This document shows positions 12,337-21,307 of a stretch of 64,000 nucleotides of DNA, one piece after another. The DNA lies in assembly GCF_023065955.2 (NCBI RefSeq), contig NW_026622997.1, positions 24,176,001-24,240,000 on the forward strand, read 5' to 3'. Each line of letters opens with the position of its first letter. Position 1 is the first letter of the stretch. The notes under the pieces were generated by a model. It was given only the letters and a program-made list of their open reading frames with translations, ran no database searches and was not told the DNA's origin. A program made the translations under genes and the position numbers. Source of the DNA: Ursus arctos. Its lineage: Eukaryota; Chordata; Mammalia; Carnivora; Ursidae.

Positions 12337-12792
12337 TGTATTGAGTTCTCTAGGGCTGTGGTACAAAGAACCCCACTGCCTGGGGGGCTTACACAGCAGA
12401 AAGGGATTGTCCCAGATCTGGAGGCTGGAAGTCCAAGATCAAGGTGTCGGTAGGGTTGATTCCTTCTGAGGCCGGGAGGGAGAACCTGTCCCAGGCCCCT
12501 CCTCTGGTTTCTGCTGGTTGTTGGAGTTCTCGGGTGCTCCTTGGTTTTGAGAAGCACCACCCTGACCTTGGCCTTTGCTTTTCACAGTGCGTTCTCCTTG
12601 GTGAATGTGTCTGGATCCAAATTTCTCCTTTTATAAGAACACCAGTCATACAGAATGAGCGCCCACCCTGCTCCAGTAACTAATTACCTTTACAGTGACC
12701 CTCTTCCCACATAAGGCCACATTCTGAGGTGCTGTGGGTTAGAACTTCAACATATGAACTGGGGGGCGGGGGGCATAATTCAAGCCATAACA
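12337..12792 (-). mobile_element. MLT1A-type solo LTR (ERVL-MaLR)
   Basis: Read on the minus strand this follows the MLT1A consensus. On the plus strand the markers are GGCTTACACAGCAGAAAGGG, CTGGAGGCTGGAAGTCCAAG, TTATAAGAACACCAGTC, TTCAACATATGAACT and the end TCAAGCCATAACA. MLT1s are LTRs of ancient non-autonomous endogenous retroviral elements. No internal gag or pol-like sequence is attached, so this is a solo LTR with no coding content. Confidence 0.85.
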
Positions 12793-12873
12793 AAAGAGTT
12801 GGTCCTATATCTTAGGAGGTTGTTAACTGGTTTATAGACAATACAGGCTCTTCATTTCTCTTTTCTGTGTTTT

Positions 12874-12893
12874 TGTTGTTGTTGTTGTTATTT
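12874..12893. repeat. (TTG)n short repeat
   Basis: About five to six TTG units in a T-rich stretch. Confidence 0.8.
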
Positions 12894-12949
12894 TTGTGTG
12901 TTTTTTGCTTCCCAGCTTCTTATAACAGAAATTACTAAAGAAAGAGGCT

Positions 12950-13158
12950 GGGGCGCCTAGATGGTTCAGTAGTTTAAGCGTCTGCCTTCCGCTTGGGTCA
13001 TGGTCCCAGGGTCCGGGAATAGAGCACTACGTTGGGCTCCTTGCTCAGCGGGGAGTCTGCTTCTCCCTCTCCCTCTGCCTCCCGCCCCCTACCACTCGTA
13101 CTCTCTCTGTGTCTCTCTTTCTTTTTCAAATAAATAAAATCTTAAAAAAAAAAAAAAA
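12950..13158 (+). mobile_element. SINEC
   Basis: Head GGGGCGCCTAGATGGTTCAG, CT-rich body, AAATAAATAAAATCTT and a 15-nt A run followed by eight Gs. No clear target-site duplication beyond a short AAGAAA match. Confidence 0.93.
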
Positions 13159-14744
13159 GGGGGGGGAAGAAAATAAAGTTCAAGCCAGTGTATCTCACTT
13201 TGTTGCACTAAAGCTTTGGTAACTGGTTGGGGGTCAAAACAAGGCTTTTAGTTCATAGTGGGTATAGGTGGCTTCCCGTCGCAATGATAAATAACAGGGC
13301 AGTGGCCGAGGCCAGAAGGGCCAGAACTAATTATAAATGACAATGATGAAGTAAGGACTGTCATCTAGCCTGAAGTCAGGCACAGCGTTCGTGTGTCTTG
13401 TTCTTACGATGCTCTTTGACACCTGCGGGGACGTACGGGTGGCAGCTTCCTCTCCGGGTTGACCTGAGGGTGTCTGCACCACACAGCAGAGCTGGGGCGT
13501 CGCTGTCTGGACTCCCAGGACGCAGGATGGGCCACGCTTGAGACATGCTCTCAGAGCTGGTAGGCTTTCACACCCACACACAGGCCTGTTTGCGGGTCAA
13601 AACATGATGCAGCCCTTATTTAAAAAAAAACAAAAACAAAAACAAAAAAAACCTCTTCCTTCCCCTACTTCCCTGCCTCGTTTTCTTTTGAACCCATTCC
13701 CAAGACCTCATGTGAGACATGCTGTTTTGCCCCATCTTTCTATCTTATTAACTGATTTTTAGGGGAAAGGGTTTTAACAGCTTTCTCCTAGGGAAATTAT
13801 TCCGGCATTTCAACCACCAGAGTTTTTCCAGAACATTTCAAACCTCAGCAGAGAGTTTTTAAGGTACCCAGGAGAAGATGTTTAGAAAATGAAATTTCAT
13901 TTTACTGATTGCCGCGCTGCCCAGCTTTGAGAGGGCTGTGGTCAGGGTTACGGGAGAGCGGCACCAGGGCAGATTACAACACAGCGCTGACCTTTTCCTG
14001 CCCAGCCCAAGCTCCAAAACAAAACCAACCCCATCTTACTAAACCATACCTGCGTCTTTTCTGGGAAATGCCCCAGAATGCAAACTTGTTTGTTTTTTAA
14101 GATGGTTTTCCTTGCCTCAGAGAACAATCCCGAAACTTAAGTCAATAAGGTTCTCATGGTACAGAAGCATTTTGCCTCCTCGGGTTGAGCTGGGGCTTTT
14201 TTTCCCCTTCCTTTTTTTAACGCACGTCAAATGCTGCACATCCCAGTTTGTTCTGGGCAGCTCACGCAGTCTTAATCTTAAAAATATGAAAATTAAAAGG
14301 CATAATTAGAGCTAAAACGGGACACTTTATTTTTAAACCAAAAGAAGCAAAAACAGCAACAGAGAAGAAAAGAGTCTAATTAGGGCCGTCTCTGGGGCAA
14401 ACACACACGTTAGACCCTGTCCCTTCTGCTTTCCCTTGGTGCCCTTCGCCTCCTCACCTGCTCCCAGCCTCCTCTCCCCTCCCCTGCTGTAGCTCTTGGG
14501 TTCTCATTCCGTCCCAGCTCCATCCACTGAAATAACGAACCTTTAGGAACAAATTTAATCTGTCTTTGTAACAATGCACTTTTCCCTCTCCAGAATAAAG
14601 GGGGGTTTAGGGATGAGGATGTGCTCAGCCCAGGGAATGAATTGCTGGCTTTGGGTAAGGTTGGCTCTAGGTGGCACAGCTCTATTTGCCTACTGGTGTA
14701 AACCCGAAACATAATGGCCCGTAGTCATTAAGCACGTGTTATGC
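13159..14744. other. Unassigned sequence with homeodomain-like motifs
   Basis: No gene or assigned repeat. There is an A-rich run at 13621-13650. The segment 14280-14380 holds CATAATTAGAGC and TCTAATTAGGGC, TAATTA-core sites of the kind homeodomain proteins bind. This is suggestive only. Confidence 0.45.
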
Positions 14745-14940
14745 GAGCGCCTGGGTGGCTTAGTCCATTAAGTGTCTGCCTTCAGCTCAGGTCCTGATCT
14801 CAGGGTGCTGGGATTGAGTCCCGAGTTGGGCTCCCTGCTCAGTGGGGAGTCTGCTTCTCCCTCTCTCTCTGCTCCTCCCCGCACTCATGCGCGCCCTCTC
14901 TCTCTCAAATAAATAAATAAAAATCTGTAAAAAAAAAAAT
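14745..14940 (+). mobile_element. SINEC
   Basis: Head GAGCGCCTGGGTGGCTTAGT to an A-rich tail. Flanked by GTGTTATGC (14736-14744) and GTATTATGC (14941-14949), a 9-bp target duplication with one mismatch. Confidence 0.93.
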
Positions 14941-14959
14941 GTATTATGCACTTAGATGT

Positions 14960-15090
14960 TGACTCATTTGTGTTTTTTAACAACCTGTGATGACATGTGC
15001 CGTGATTTCATCTTACAAGCGAAGAATTTGAGGGTCACAAGTTACCTGGCAGTCCTGGCAAAGAGGGGAGAGGAACCCGGGTCTTTCTGA
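14960..15090 (-). mobile_element. MIR fragment
   Basis: The order ACAACCTGTGATGAC, GATTTCATCTTACAAGCGAAGAA, GGGTCACAAGTTACCTGGC and GAACCCGGGTCTTTCTGACTG is the reverse complement of the MIR core. MIRs are ancient tRNA-derived SINEs mobilised by L2. Confidence 0.65.
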
Positions 15091-15319
15091 CTGAAACTTG
15101 AACCATAAAAATGTAATAACCAGGGGGAAAGAACCAAGAGAACATCGAGGCAGAGGCCACAGAGTGTTCTTGAAGCAGAGTTACTCAAGGTTCAGGACTT
15201 GAGAGGGTCAGGGAAAGTCACCGAGTTCCAGTATTTTCCATCTTCCTTTCACCACAGGGAAGGCTGGGTGTGTTCCTGGCCGCAGATGAGGCCTGGGGGG
15301 AAAACTTAAACTGGTTAAA

Positions 15320-15668
15320 AGATCAGATGTGTGCGTACAGTGGAATATCAGTCAGCCTTTAAGAAAAGAAGGAAATCCTGCCCCATGTGACAGTATGGAG
15401 GAACCCCAAGGATGTTATGCTAAGTGAAATAAGCCAGTCACCGAGGAACAAGCACCGCATGATTCCACTTACAGGAGGAATCGAAAATCGTCAGCCTCCT
15501 AGAAACAGGGGAACAGCGGTTGCTGGGCCTGGGGTCGGGGGGTGAGTCTCTGTTCAGAAGACAAAATGTCAGAGTTCATATAAGATAACTGCGTTCCAGA
15601 GTCTGCTGTGCAGCTGTGTCTCCCGTTAACGGTACTGTGTCCTACGCTTAACGATCTGTTACGAGGAT
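15320..15668 (+). mobile_element. L1M 3' fragment
   Basis: GTGGAATATCAGTCAGCCTTTAA, ATGTTATGCTAAGTGAAATAAG, GATTCCACTTACA and GGTTGCTGGGCCTGGGG follow the ORF2 end and 3'UTR of old mammalian L1 elements. The frame is destroyed. Confidence 0.8.
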
Positions 15669-17235
15669 GGGGCCTGACTGGTGGATTGGTGGGGTGAAGG
15701 GTCAGGGGAGGACTCAGTGAATGGAGGGATCCCAGGTCCCAGACAGGAGGCGAGGGAAGCAGGGCAGTGGATGTTTTTCCTGACTCTCTCGCCCTTTCCA
15801 TCTTGCTGGCTGCAGCATTCTGTCCTCACCTCCAGCTGCCAGGCCTGCTTCCAGGCTGGAAGGATTTCAGAAGGTGTCCGCTGCGTCTGTCCCCTTCCGT
15901 CAGGATATCACTCTCAAAGACACCCCCAGTGGTCCGGGGCTTGTGTCTCGCTAACTCGGGGTCTCCCTGGGCTGAAAAGGAGCCTGGAGAAACAAGTCAT
16001 CCGCCGGAATTATAGCTCCGAGAGAGGGGCGTGGTGGGCAAGGAGCGGCGTCCGTGGCCGCGGTTGCCGTTCACACTTGAGTGTAAATAACTGATCGGTT
16101 TGCTTCTCACCTGAAGTCCGTTACGCTGGGAGAAAGGAACTGGGAGAGGCACACAGATGGGAAGTAGACCCACGGTGAGGAAAAGGACGGGTCGTTTCAA
16201 CAGACAGTGCGCTTTAGGGAAATTTCTGAGCAGTTCAAAGCGCAGATTGCCGTGGAGACAGAAAACAGCCGGACAGTGGAGGGCACCCAGGGTGGGCGCA
16301 GGGCCCCAGGATCCAATGGGGGGGATGGCAGCAGGAAGGGATGGCAGCAGTGATGAACCCGAGCGATTGTGTCATGTTCCCAGAATGGACAGTTTTTCTG
16401 GTGCACCAGCTGCTAAACCTCTTCCCCGGTGCCCTTCTTCGCTGCGCACACTGACCCTCGCAGACGCCTGCTCTGAGAAACACACAGCCAGGACCCTTGC
16501 CGGGTGACCAAGAAGGATGCTCCTGTCGTGCGGCTGCAGGGGGAGGAGCCTAAGGAACCGACTGGCCCCCGGGGCTCCTGGCCCGTGTGCCCTCTGGAAG
16601 GCCGCCTGGTCCTCACGCAGCTGCACGGTCTGGGATGAAGCCTCGATACACCCTGGCAACTGCCTTCACTCCACCAAAGACCATTGGGGCCAATCTTGAA
16701 TTCCTTTATCAGGAACACGACCAATCATGAATTAATTCAGTGCAAGGAGCCAAAAGGAGAGGAGATCCTAAATCGTTCCACTGGATTTCTTCTCCCTCAT
16801 TTTCTTCCAGTTGATTTTATTTCGGTTTCATCTCGACGTTTCCTGAGCTGCAAAGGCGTGGGTTCCCTCCACACACACCCGCCCCACGATGAGGTCAAGG
16901 CGATGGGCTTGGGGAGGATTCTCACCTCCTTGGTCTCCCGATGGACAGAGCTGCAGGCGGCTCTCAAAGGCAGACACTGATTCTTTGTGGGCACCGCGGT
17001 GGGTGACTCACCAGAGGTCATCCGTGGAGCCAGAGGAAAGCTGCCATCCTTCTCGGGACTTGCAGCTGACCTCACAGGCGGCACGACGCCCAGAGAAGGG
17101 TTTGCCCTGCGGTGTAAAGTCTCTCGTTTCTACTTTACGCCTTTGGCATCAATTGCTGGAAGATGATTTTTTCAAACTTGCCTTATTTAAAGAGATTCTA
17201 TTGATTTGTTGCTGTACTGCGCTTTCAAATTACAA
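15669..17235. other. Unassigned sequence with a CpG cluster
   Basis: Mostly GC-moderate single-copy DNA without an assigned repeat. A dense CpG cluster (10 CpGs) lies at 16002-16069. Overlapping frames on both strands between 15680 and 17395 lack domains and are not called. Confidence 0.5.
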
Positions 17236-17420
17236 GGGGCGCCTGGGGGGCCCTGTTGTTAAGTGTCTGCCTTTGGCTCAGGTCGTGATCTCAGGGTCCT
17301 GGGATCGAGTTCCGCATCGGGCTCCCTGGTCAGCAGGGGAGTCTGTTTCTCTCTCTGTCTGCTGCTCCCCCTGCTTGTGCTCTCTCTCCCTCTGACAAAT
17401 AAAATATTTTTTTAAAAAAA
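17236..17420 (+). mobile_element. SINEC
   Basis: GGGGCGCCTGGGGGGCCCTG head, GGGATCGAGTTCC B-box-like region, and AAATAAAATATTTTTTT tail. The target duplication is not clear because the flanks are AT-rich. Confidence 0.92.
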
Positions 17421-17952
17421 TCAAATAAAATATTAGTTATTTGGGGCAAGTCAGATAATGAAGACTGTTCTATTTATTTTAGAATTTTGATAACCTAGTG
17501 AAATTAATAGGCGAAAACAGTTTAATTAATCCTCTCAATTACCAAAATATATTTATCAAGTGCTAGTGCTAGAGAGGCTCCATGAGGCATTGTATAAAGA
17601 CAAAAAAATCCGTAATCTTCTGGGAAGTCATTTTCAACCTAGGGAATGAATTGATATTTTCTATTCAAGCCCACAAATTAATTGCAATGCGATTTGAAAA
17701 TTAATTGCTGTACAATTGACTGTAGGTTCAACTTTCTTTTTTCCGTGGCCTCACAGGTCCTTGTAGATGCTCGCACTGTTTTGCTACATTAAATTCCAAC
17801 TCCCCATTTATTTGCTTGTCTCCTCTACCAGCCAGGAAGCTCCAAAATGATTTGGGGCGAATAAATACGTGTCTGGCAATCAGGAGGAGAGCAAAACCGA
17901 ACCGCGAGCACTGAGTTAAAGCAGTTGTATGAAGGGTGGTAATTCCTGGAAT
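17421..17952. other. Repeat-free AT-rich segment with TAATTA motifs
   Basis: TTTAATTAAT (17521-17530) and two copies of the 11-mer AAATTAATTGC (17675-17685 and 17698-17708, 23 bp apart) mark this as a candidate conserved regulatory element. No gene or repeat is visible. Confidence 0.4.
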
Positions 17953-17968
17953 AGAAGTGCTCAGTTGA

Positions 17969-18174
17969 TGAGGGCTTCAGAGGGGAGGGGGTGGGGGAAT
18001 GGGACAGACTGGTGATGGGTAGTAAGAAGGGCACGTATTGCATGGTGCGCTGGGTGTTATACGCAACTAATGAATCATGGAACTTTACATCAAAAACTAG
18101 GGATGTACTGTATGGTGACTAACATAATATAATAAAAAATTATTATAAAAAAATAAAAAATTAAAAAAATTAAA
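17969..18174 (+). mobile_element. Young 5'-truncated L1 (3' tip only)
   Basis: The 206-bp 3' end of the carnivore L1: TGAGGGCTTCAGAGGGGAGG, the tract CACGTATTGCATGGTGCG, GGGTGTTATACGCAACTAAT, then an AATAAAAAA-type tail. A perfect 16-bp target duplication AGAAGTGCTCAGTTGA lies at 17953-17968 and 18175-18190. It carries a four-run G tract at 17982-18003. Confidence 0.95.
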
Positions 18175-18190
18175 AGAAGTGCTCAGTTGA

Positions 18191-18559
18191 AGGCACACAC
18201 TTACTCCGAGAGCAGTATAAAAACCCACAGAAACACGCGCATCTTAGTCCCCCAAACTTAGCTAGGATCCTCCTGGCGGTGGAGATGAGCAGGAGCGGAC
18301 GTGAAAAGTTCATTTTCAGACCTTCAGTCTTTGCTTCTCCATCCAGCTCTGACAGCTCCCCCATTCATTCACACCCTCAACTGCCTCTGAGCTGGACACC
18401 CCTGACCCCACCAACTCGCAGGCCTGAATGGCATCCCTTCCCTTTATAGAGACCAGCCAGTGCCTCGTCATCATCATCTCAAAAGAAAAGACACCAAGCA
18501 CCTCGTCGTGGTCAGCCTGCTGGGCTCCGCCCTCCCCACCCACTCTCCACCTGCCGCCA
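18191..18559. other. Unassigned sequence
   Basis: No gene or confident repeat. The frames beginning at 18428 and 18460 extend into the L2 fragment that follows. Confidence 0.4.
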
Positions 18560-18960
18560 AGTTCGCCATATGCATTAGTCATGATACATTTCTTGCAGCT
18601 CTTGAGCTTGCTGTGTTGTTTCCCACCTCTGCGCTTTGGTGCCTGCTGTTCCGTCTGCGCGGACTATCTCTCCTCCCTTTGTCTTCCTGCAACCCCATGT
18701 TCAGAGGTTCAAACTCAGCCCAAGGGTTAAGTCCATCGAGAATCCTCCCTTCCTCTTGTCTCTTCCTTCGTGACCAGCTTTCTCTGCTTCGGTGTTAACA
18801 CCTCTCATTCCATCTTCGTCACTTTGTTTCTGTGACTGTCTCCCAACGCCGGCAGAAACTGGGTCTAGTTCGTCTGCCCGCTCTGAGGTTCCACGTGATA
18901 TCTGCTACGTTGTGGGCACCCAAGTCGTATCTGTGGGGATGACTGAGTGAAGGAATGGAT
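18560..18960 (+). mobile_element. LINE L2 3' region
   Basis: The layout matches the L2 3' end: GTGCCTGCTGTTCCGTCTGC, TTGTCTTCCTGCAACCCCATG, then GCACCCAAGTC...GACTGAGTGAAGGAATGG. It is a diverged, inactive fragment. Confidence 0.55.
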
Positions 18961-19482
18961 GTGGGCTTCATTGAAGAGGGTGAACTGCAACCCCCCCCCA
19001 ACAGGTGGGGATGACAGGTGTTGAATGGCCTTGAATTCCAACGTGTACGTGGATTTAAGCACAAGTACTGTATCCAGGTTTCCCCCATCCGAAAGTAGAC
19101 CATTCCTGTGAAACGTTTTGTAAGCCGAAAATGGTAAAACAAAGAGGCAATCATTAATTTTTAAGGAAAGGGTTTTTTTGAGCATTCTCAGACCTCCACC
19201 TGTTAGGTGTTTCGGATACCATCTGACACCTCGCTAACAGATGCACGAAATAAATGGAGATAAAACACGGATGCTCACAGACACGGTTCAGAGCTCTCGG
19301 GGCCTGACGTTGAGTGTAGTTCTCGGGGGAAGGAGCTCCATGGGGACAATCTCACTTCTCGGGGTGCACTTCCTCTGTGAGGGATCACTGCAAAACACAC
19401 ACTGAACACAATTTCTACTTTTTGCCTTTTTGCATAAAAGCAAAAATCCTCTTAGGATTTCTTTCAATTCATGAAAACAGGG
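18961..19482. other. Unassigned sequence
   Basis: Contains a C run at 18992-19001 and nothing else that I can assign. Confidence 0.4.
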
Positions 19483-19501
19483 AAGAATGTAGATCTTAAC
19501 G

Positions 19502-19690
19502 GGGGCACCTGGGTAGCTCAGTCGTTAAGCGTCTGCCTTTGGCTCAGGTCATGATCCCAGGGTGCTGGGATCGAGCCCCACATCGGGCTCCCTGCTCAGC
19601 GGGAAGCCTGCTTCTCCCTCTCCCACTCCCCCTGCTTGTGTTCCCTCTCTCGCTGTATCTCTCTCTGTCAAATAAATAAAATCTTTAAAA
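19502..19690 (+). mobile_element. Young SINEC with 19-bp target duplication
   Basis: A near-consensus copy from GGGGCACCTGGGTAGCTCAG to AAATAAATAAAATCTTT. Flanks are AAGAATGTAGATCTTAACG (19483-19501) and AAGAATGTAGGTCTTAACG (19691-19709), differing at one base, which indicates a fairly recent insertion. Confidence 0.96.
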
Positions 19691-19774
19691 AAGAATGTAG
19701 GTCTTAACGTAAAAGCGAAATGATGTCATGCACACTTGTGAAAGGTAGAGGCCACCTGTATTCTTTCTGTCCTA

Positions 19775-19955
19775 GAACAGTGGTTTTCAGAGGAGGACGC
19801 CCCAGACCAGCAACATCGGAGTTAGCTGCAAACCTGTCAGAAATGTCAAGTCCTGGGCCTCCCCCTGGACCAACTGAGGCAGCAACTCTGGGGACTGGAC
19901 CCAGCAATTAGTGTTTTCGAAGCCCTCTGAAGTTTGGGACCTACTGCCCTAGGGA
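19775..19955 (-). mobile_element. MER5-type hAT-Charlie MITE
   Basis: Starts near CAGTGGTTTTCAGAGG, passes CCAGACCAGCAACATC, CTGTCAGAAATG, GCAACTCTGGGGACTGGACC and GAAGTTTGGGACCTACTG. It is the reverse complement of the MER5A consensus at roughly full length. Confidence 0.65.
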
Positions 19956-20304
19956 ATAAGGAAGTCGGGATTTCACATTATGTGGGTGTCCTAGCTTGAA
20001 TTCAGTACAGATTAATGAGTTTTCACAGGCTCACCGGAGTGAGGACAATCGCTGGTGACTGTCTTCCATTTACTCACGTACCTAAGACCCCACTGCTTCA
20101 GATCAGCTTCTCTCTCTTACATGGGATTTCCCACACCTCTCGGTTTCTAATGCCAGGACAGAAAGTTCTAGAGGATAAGATCTAGAACTTTTGATTAACA
20201 TGAAGAGATATATCTGGAATGAAAAAAGGCCTGTTTATGTTGAAACAAGTCCATTAGCCTCAGGGTCTGTAGCGCCTTATTGGGGAGAGAGAAGGCGGGT
20301 AGTA
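19956..20304. other. Unassigned sequence
   Basis: No gene or repeat assigned. A short inverted pair GTTCTAGA...TCTAGAAC lies at about 20166-20190. Confidence 0.4.
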
Positions 20305-20475
20305 GGCAGATCACAGATTTGAAGTTAGAGGTGCCTGGGTTAGAATCCTACCTGCAATAATTTGAGCTGACAAACCCCTTGACCTTCGTGGGCTTTCGTT
20401 CCATCAAAGTGAAAGGGGAATAACAGTCCCTATCCTCTGGGGGTGTTGAGGGGATCACATGGGTAAAAGGCCTCT
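20305..20475 (+). mobile_element. MIR
   Basis: GCCTGGGTTAGAATCCTACCTG, CAAACCCCTTGACCTTCGTG, GGGGAATAACAGTCCCTATC and GGGATCACATGGGTAAAAGG follow the MIR consensus in order. Ancient and inactive. Confidence 0.75.
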
Positions 20476-20592
20476 CCTGGCCACACTCACGAGAAGGTAT
20501 CCGGGTGGGGCAAAATCAATCTTTGTTGCACTCTGAGGCCAGGCTACCCCGAGATGTTCTAGCAAGGTTTGGTGACAGAGGGACCCTAGTAG

Positions 20593-20793
20593 GGTTGCCA
20601 GATAAAATAGAAGGCATTCAGTTAAATTTGAATTTCAGATAAAGGAGGAATAATTTTTTAGTTACTATTAATGTGTCCCATGCAATATTTAGAACATTCT
20701 CATGCTAAAAAAAAAAAATCATCATCATCCTGTATCTGAAATTCAAATTTAACTGGCTGTCTTATATTTTTATTTGCTAAACCTGGCAACCTC
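20593..20793. mobile_element. MER53-like palindromic DNA transposon
   Basis: Nearly symmetrical arms: AGGGTTGCCAGATAAAATAG...TTAAATTTGAATTTCAGATA on the left, and TATCTGAAATTCAAATTTAA...TTTGCTAAACCTGGCAACC on the right. The centre CCCATGCAATATTTAGAACATT carries a secondary A12 and ATC run. Non-autonomous and non-coding. Confidence 0.7.
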
Positions 20794-20870
20794 GGATTAT
20801 TTTATGGTAGGTGCGAGTTCCATGGTATGGGTTTTCTCCTCCCTCCCTAATGTTTTATTAAAGGCCATTT

Positions 20871-21025
20871 TTTAAAAAAGACTTATTTGTTTATTTGAGA
20901 GAGAGAGAGAGAGAGCAGTGGGGAGGAGCAGAGGGAAAAGGAGAGAGAGTCTGAAGCAGACTCCTCGATGAGCACGGAGCCTGACACAAGGCTCGATCTC
21001 ATGACCCTGAGATCATGACCTGAGA
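20871..21025 (-). mobile_element. 5'-truncated SINEC
   Basis: A reverse SINEC with AAAAAAGACTTATTTGTTTA tail complement, (GA)n and ATGACCCTGAGATCATGACC. It stops before the head, so about 40 nt of the 5' end are missing. TTAAAGGCCATTT (20858-20870) at left matches ATAAAGGCCATTT (21026-21038) at right. It abuts an L1 tip that uses the same site. Confidence 0.9.
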
Positions 21026-21039
21026 ATAAAGGCCATTTC

Positions 21040-21293
21040 TTTTTTTTTTTTAATGTTTTTTTTTATTGTATTATGTTAGTCACCATACAATACATCCCTG
21101 GTTTCTGATGTAAAGTTCGATGATTCATTAGTTGCGTATAACACCCAGTGCACCATGCAATATGTGCCCTCCTTACTACCTATCACCAGCCTATCCCATT
21201 CCCCCGCCCCCCTCCCCTCTGAAGCCCTCAGTTTGTTTCTCAGAGTCCGTAGTCTCTCATGCTTCATTCCCCCTTCTGATTACCCCCCCCCTT
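21040..21293 (-). mobile_element. Young 5'-truncated L1 (3' tip only)
   Basis: A 254-bp reverse copy of the carnivore L1 3' end: T-rich start, GTTAGTCACCATACAATACA, CAGTGCACCATGCAATATG, then CCCTCAGTTTGTTTCTCAG. The 14-bp duplication ATAAAGGCCATTTC lies at 21026-21039 and 21294-21307. Minus-strand frames here are 3'UTR shadows. Confidence 0.95.
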
Positions 21294-21307
21294 ATAAAGG
21301 CCATTTC

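Noticed and set aside
12337..12792. Possible endogenous retrovirus with genes
   Set aside because: Only a solo MLT1-type LTR; no internal region or coding sequence flanks it.
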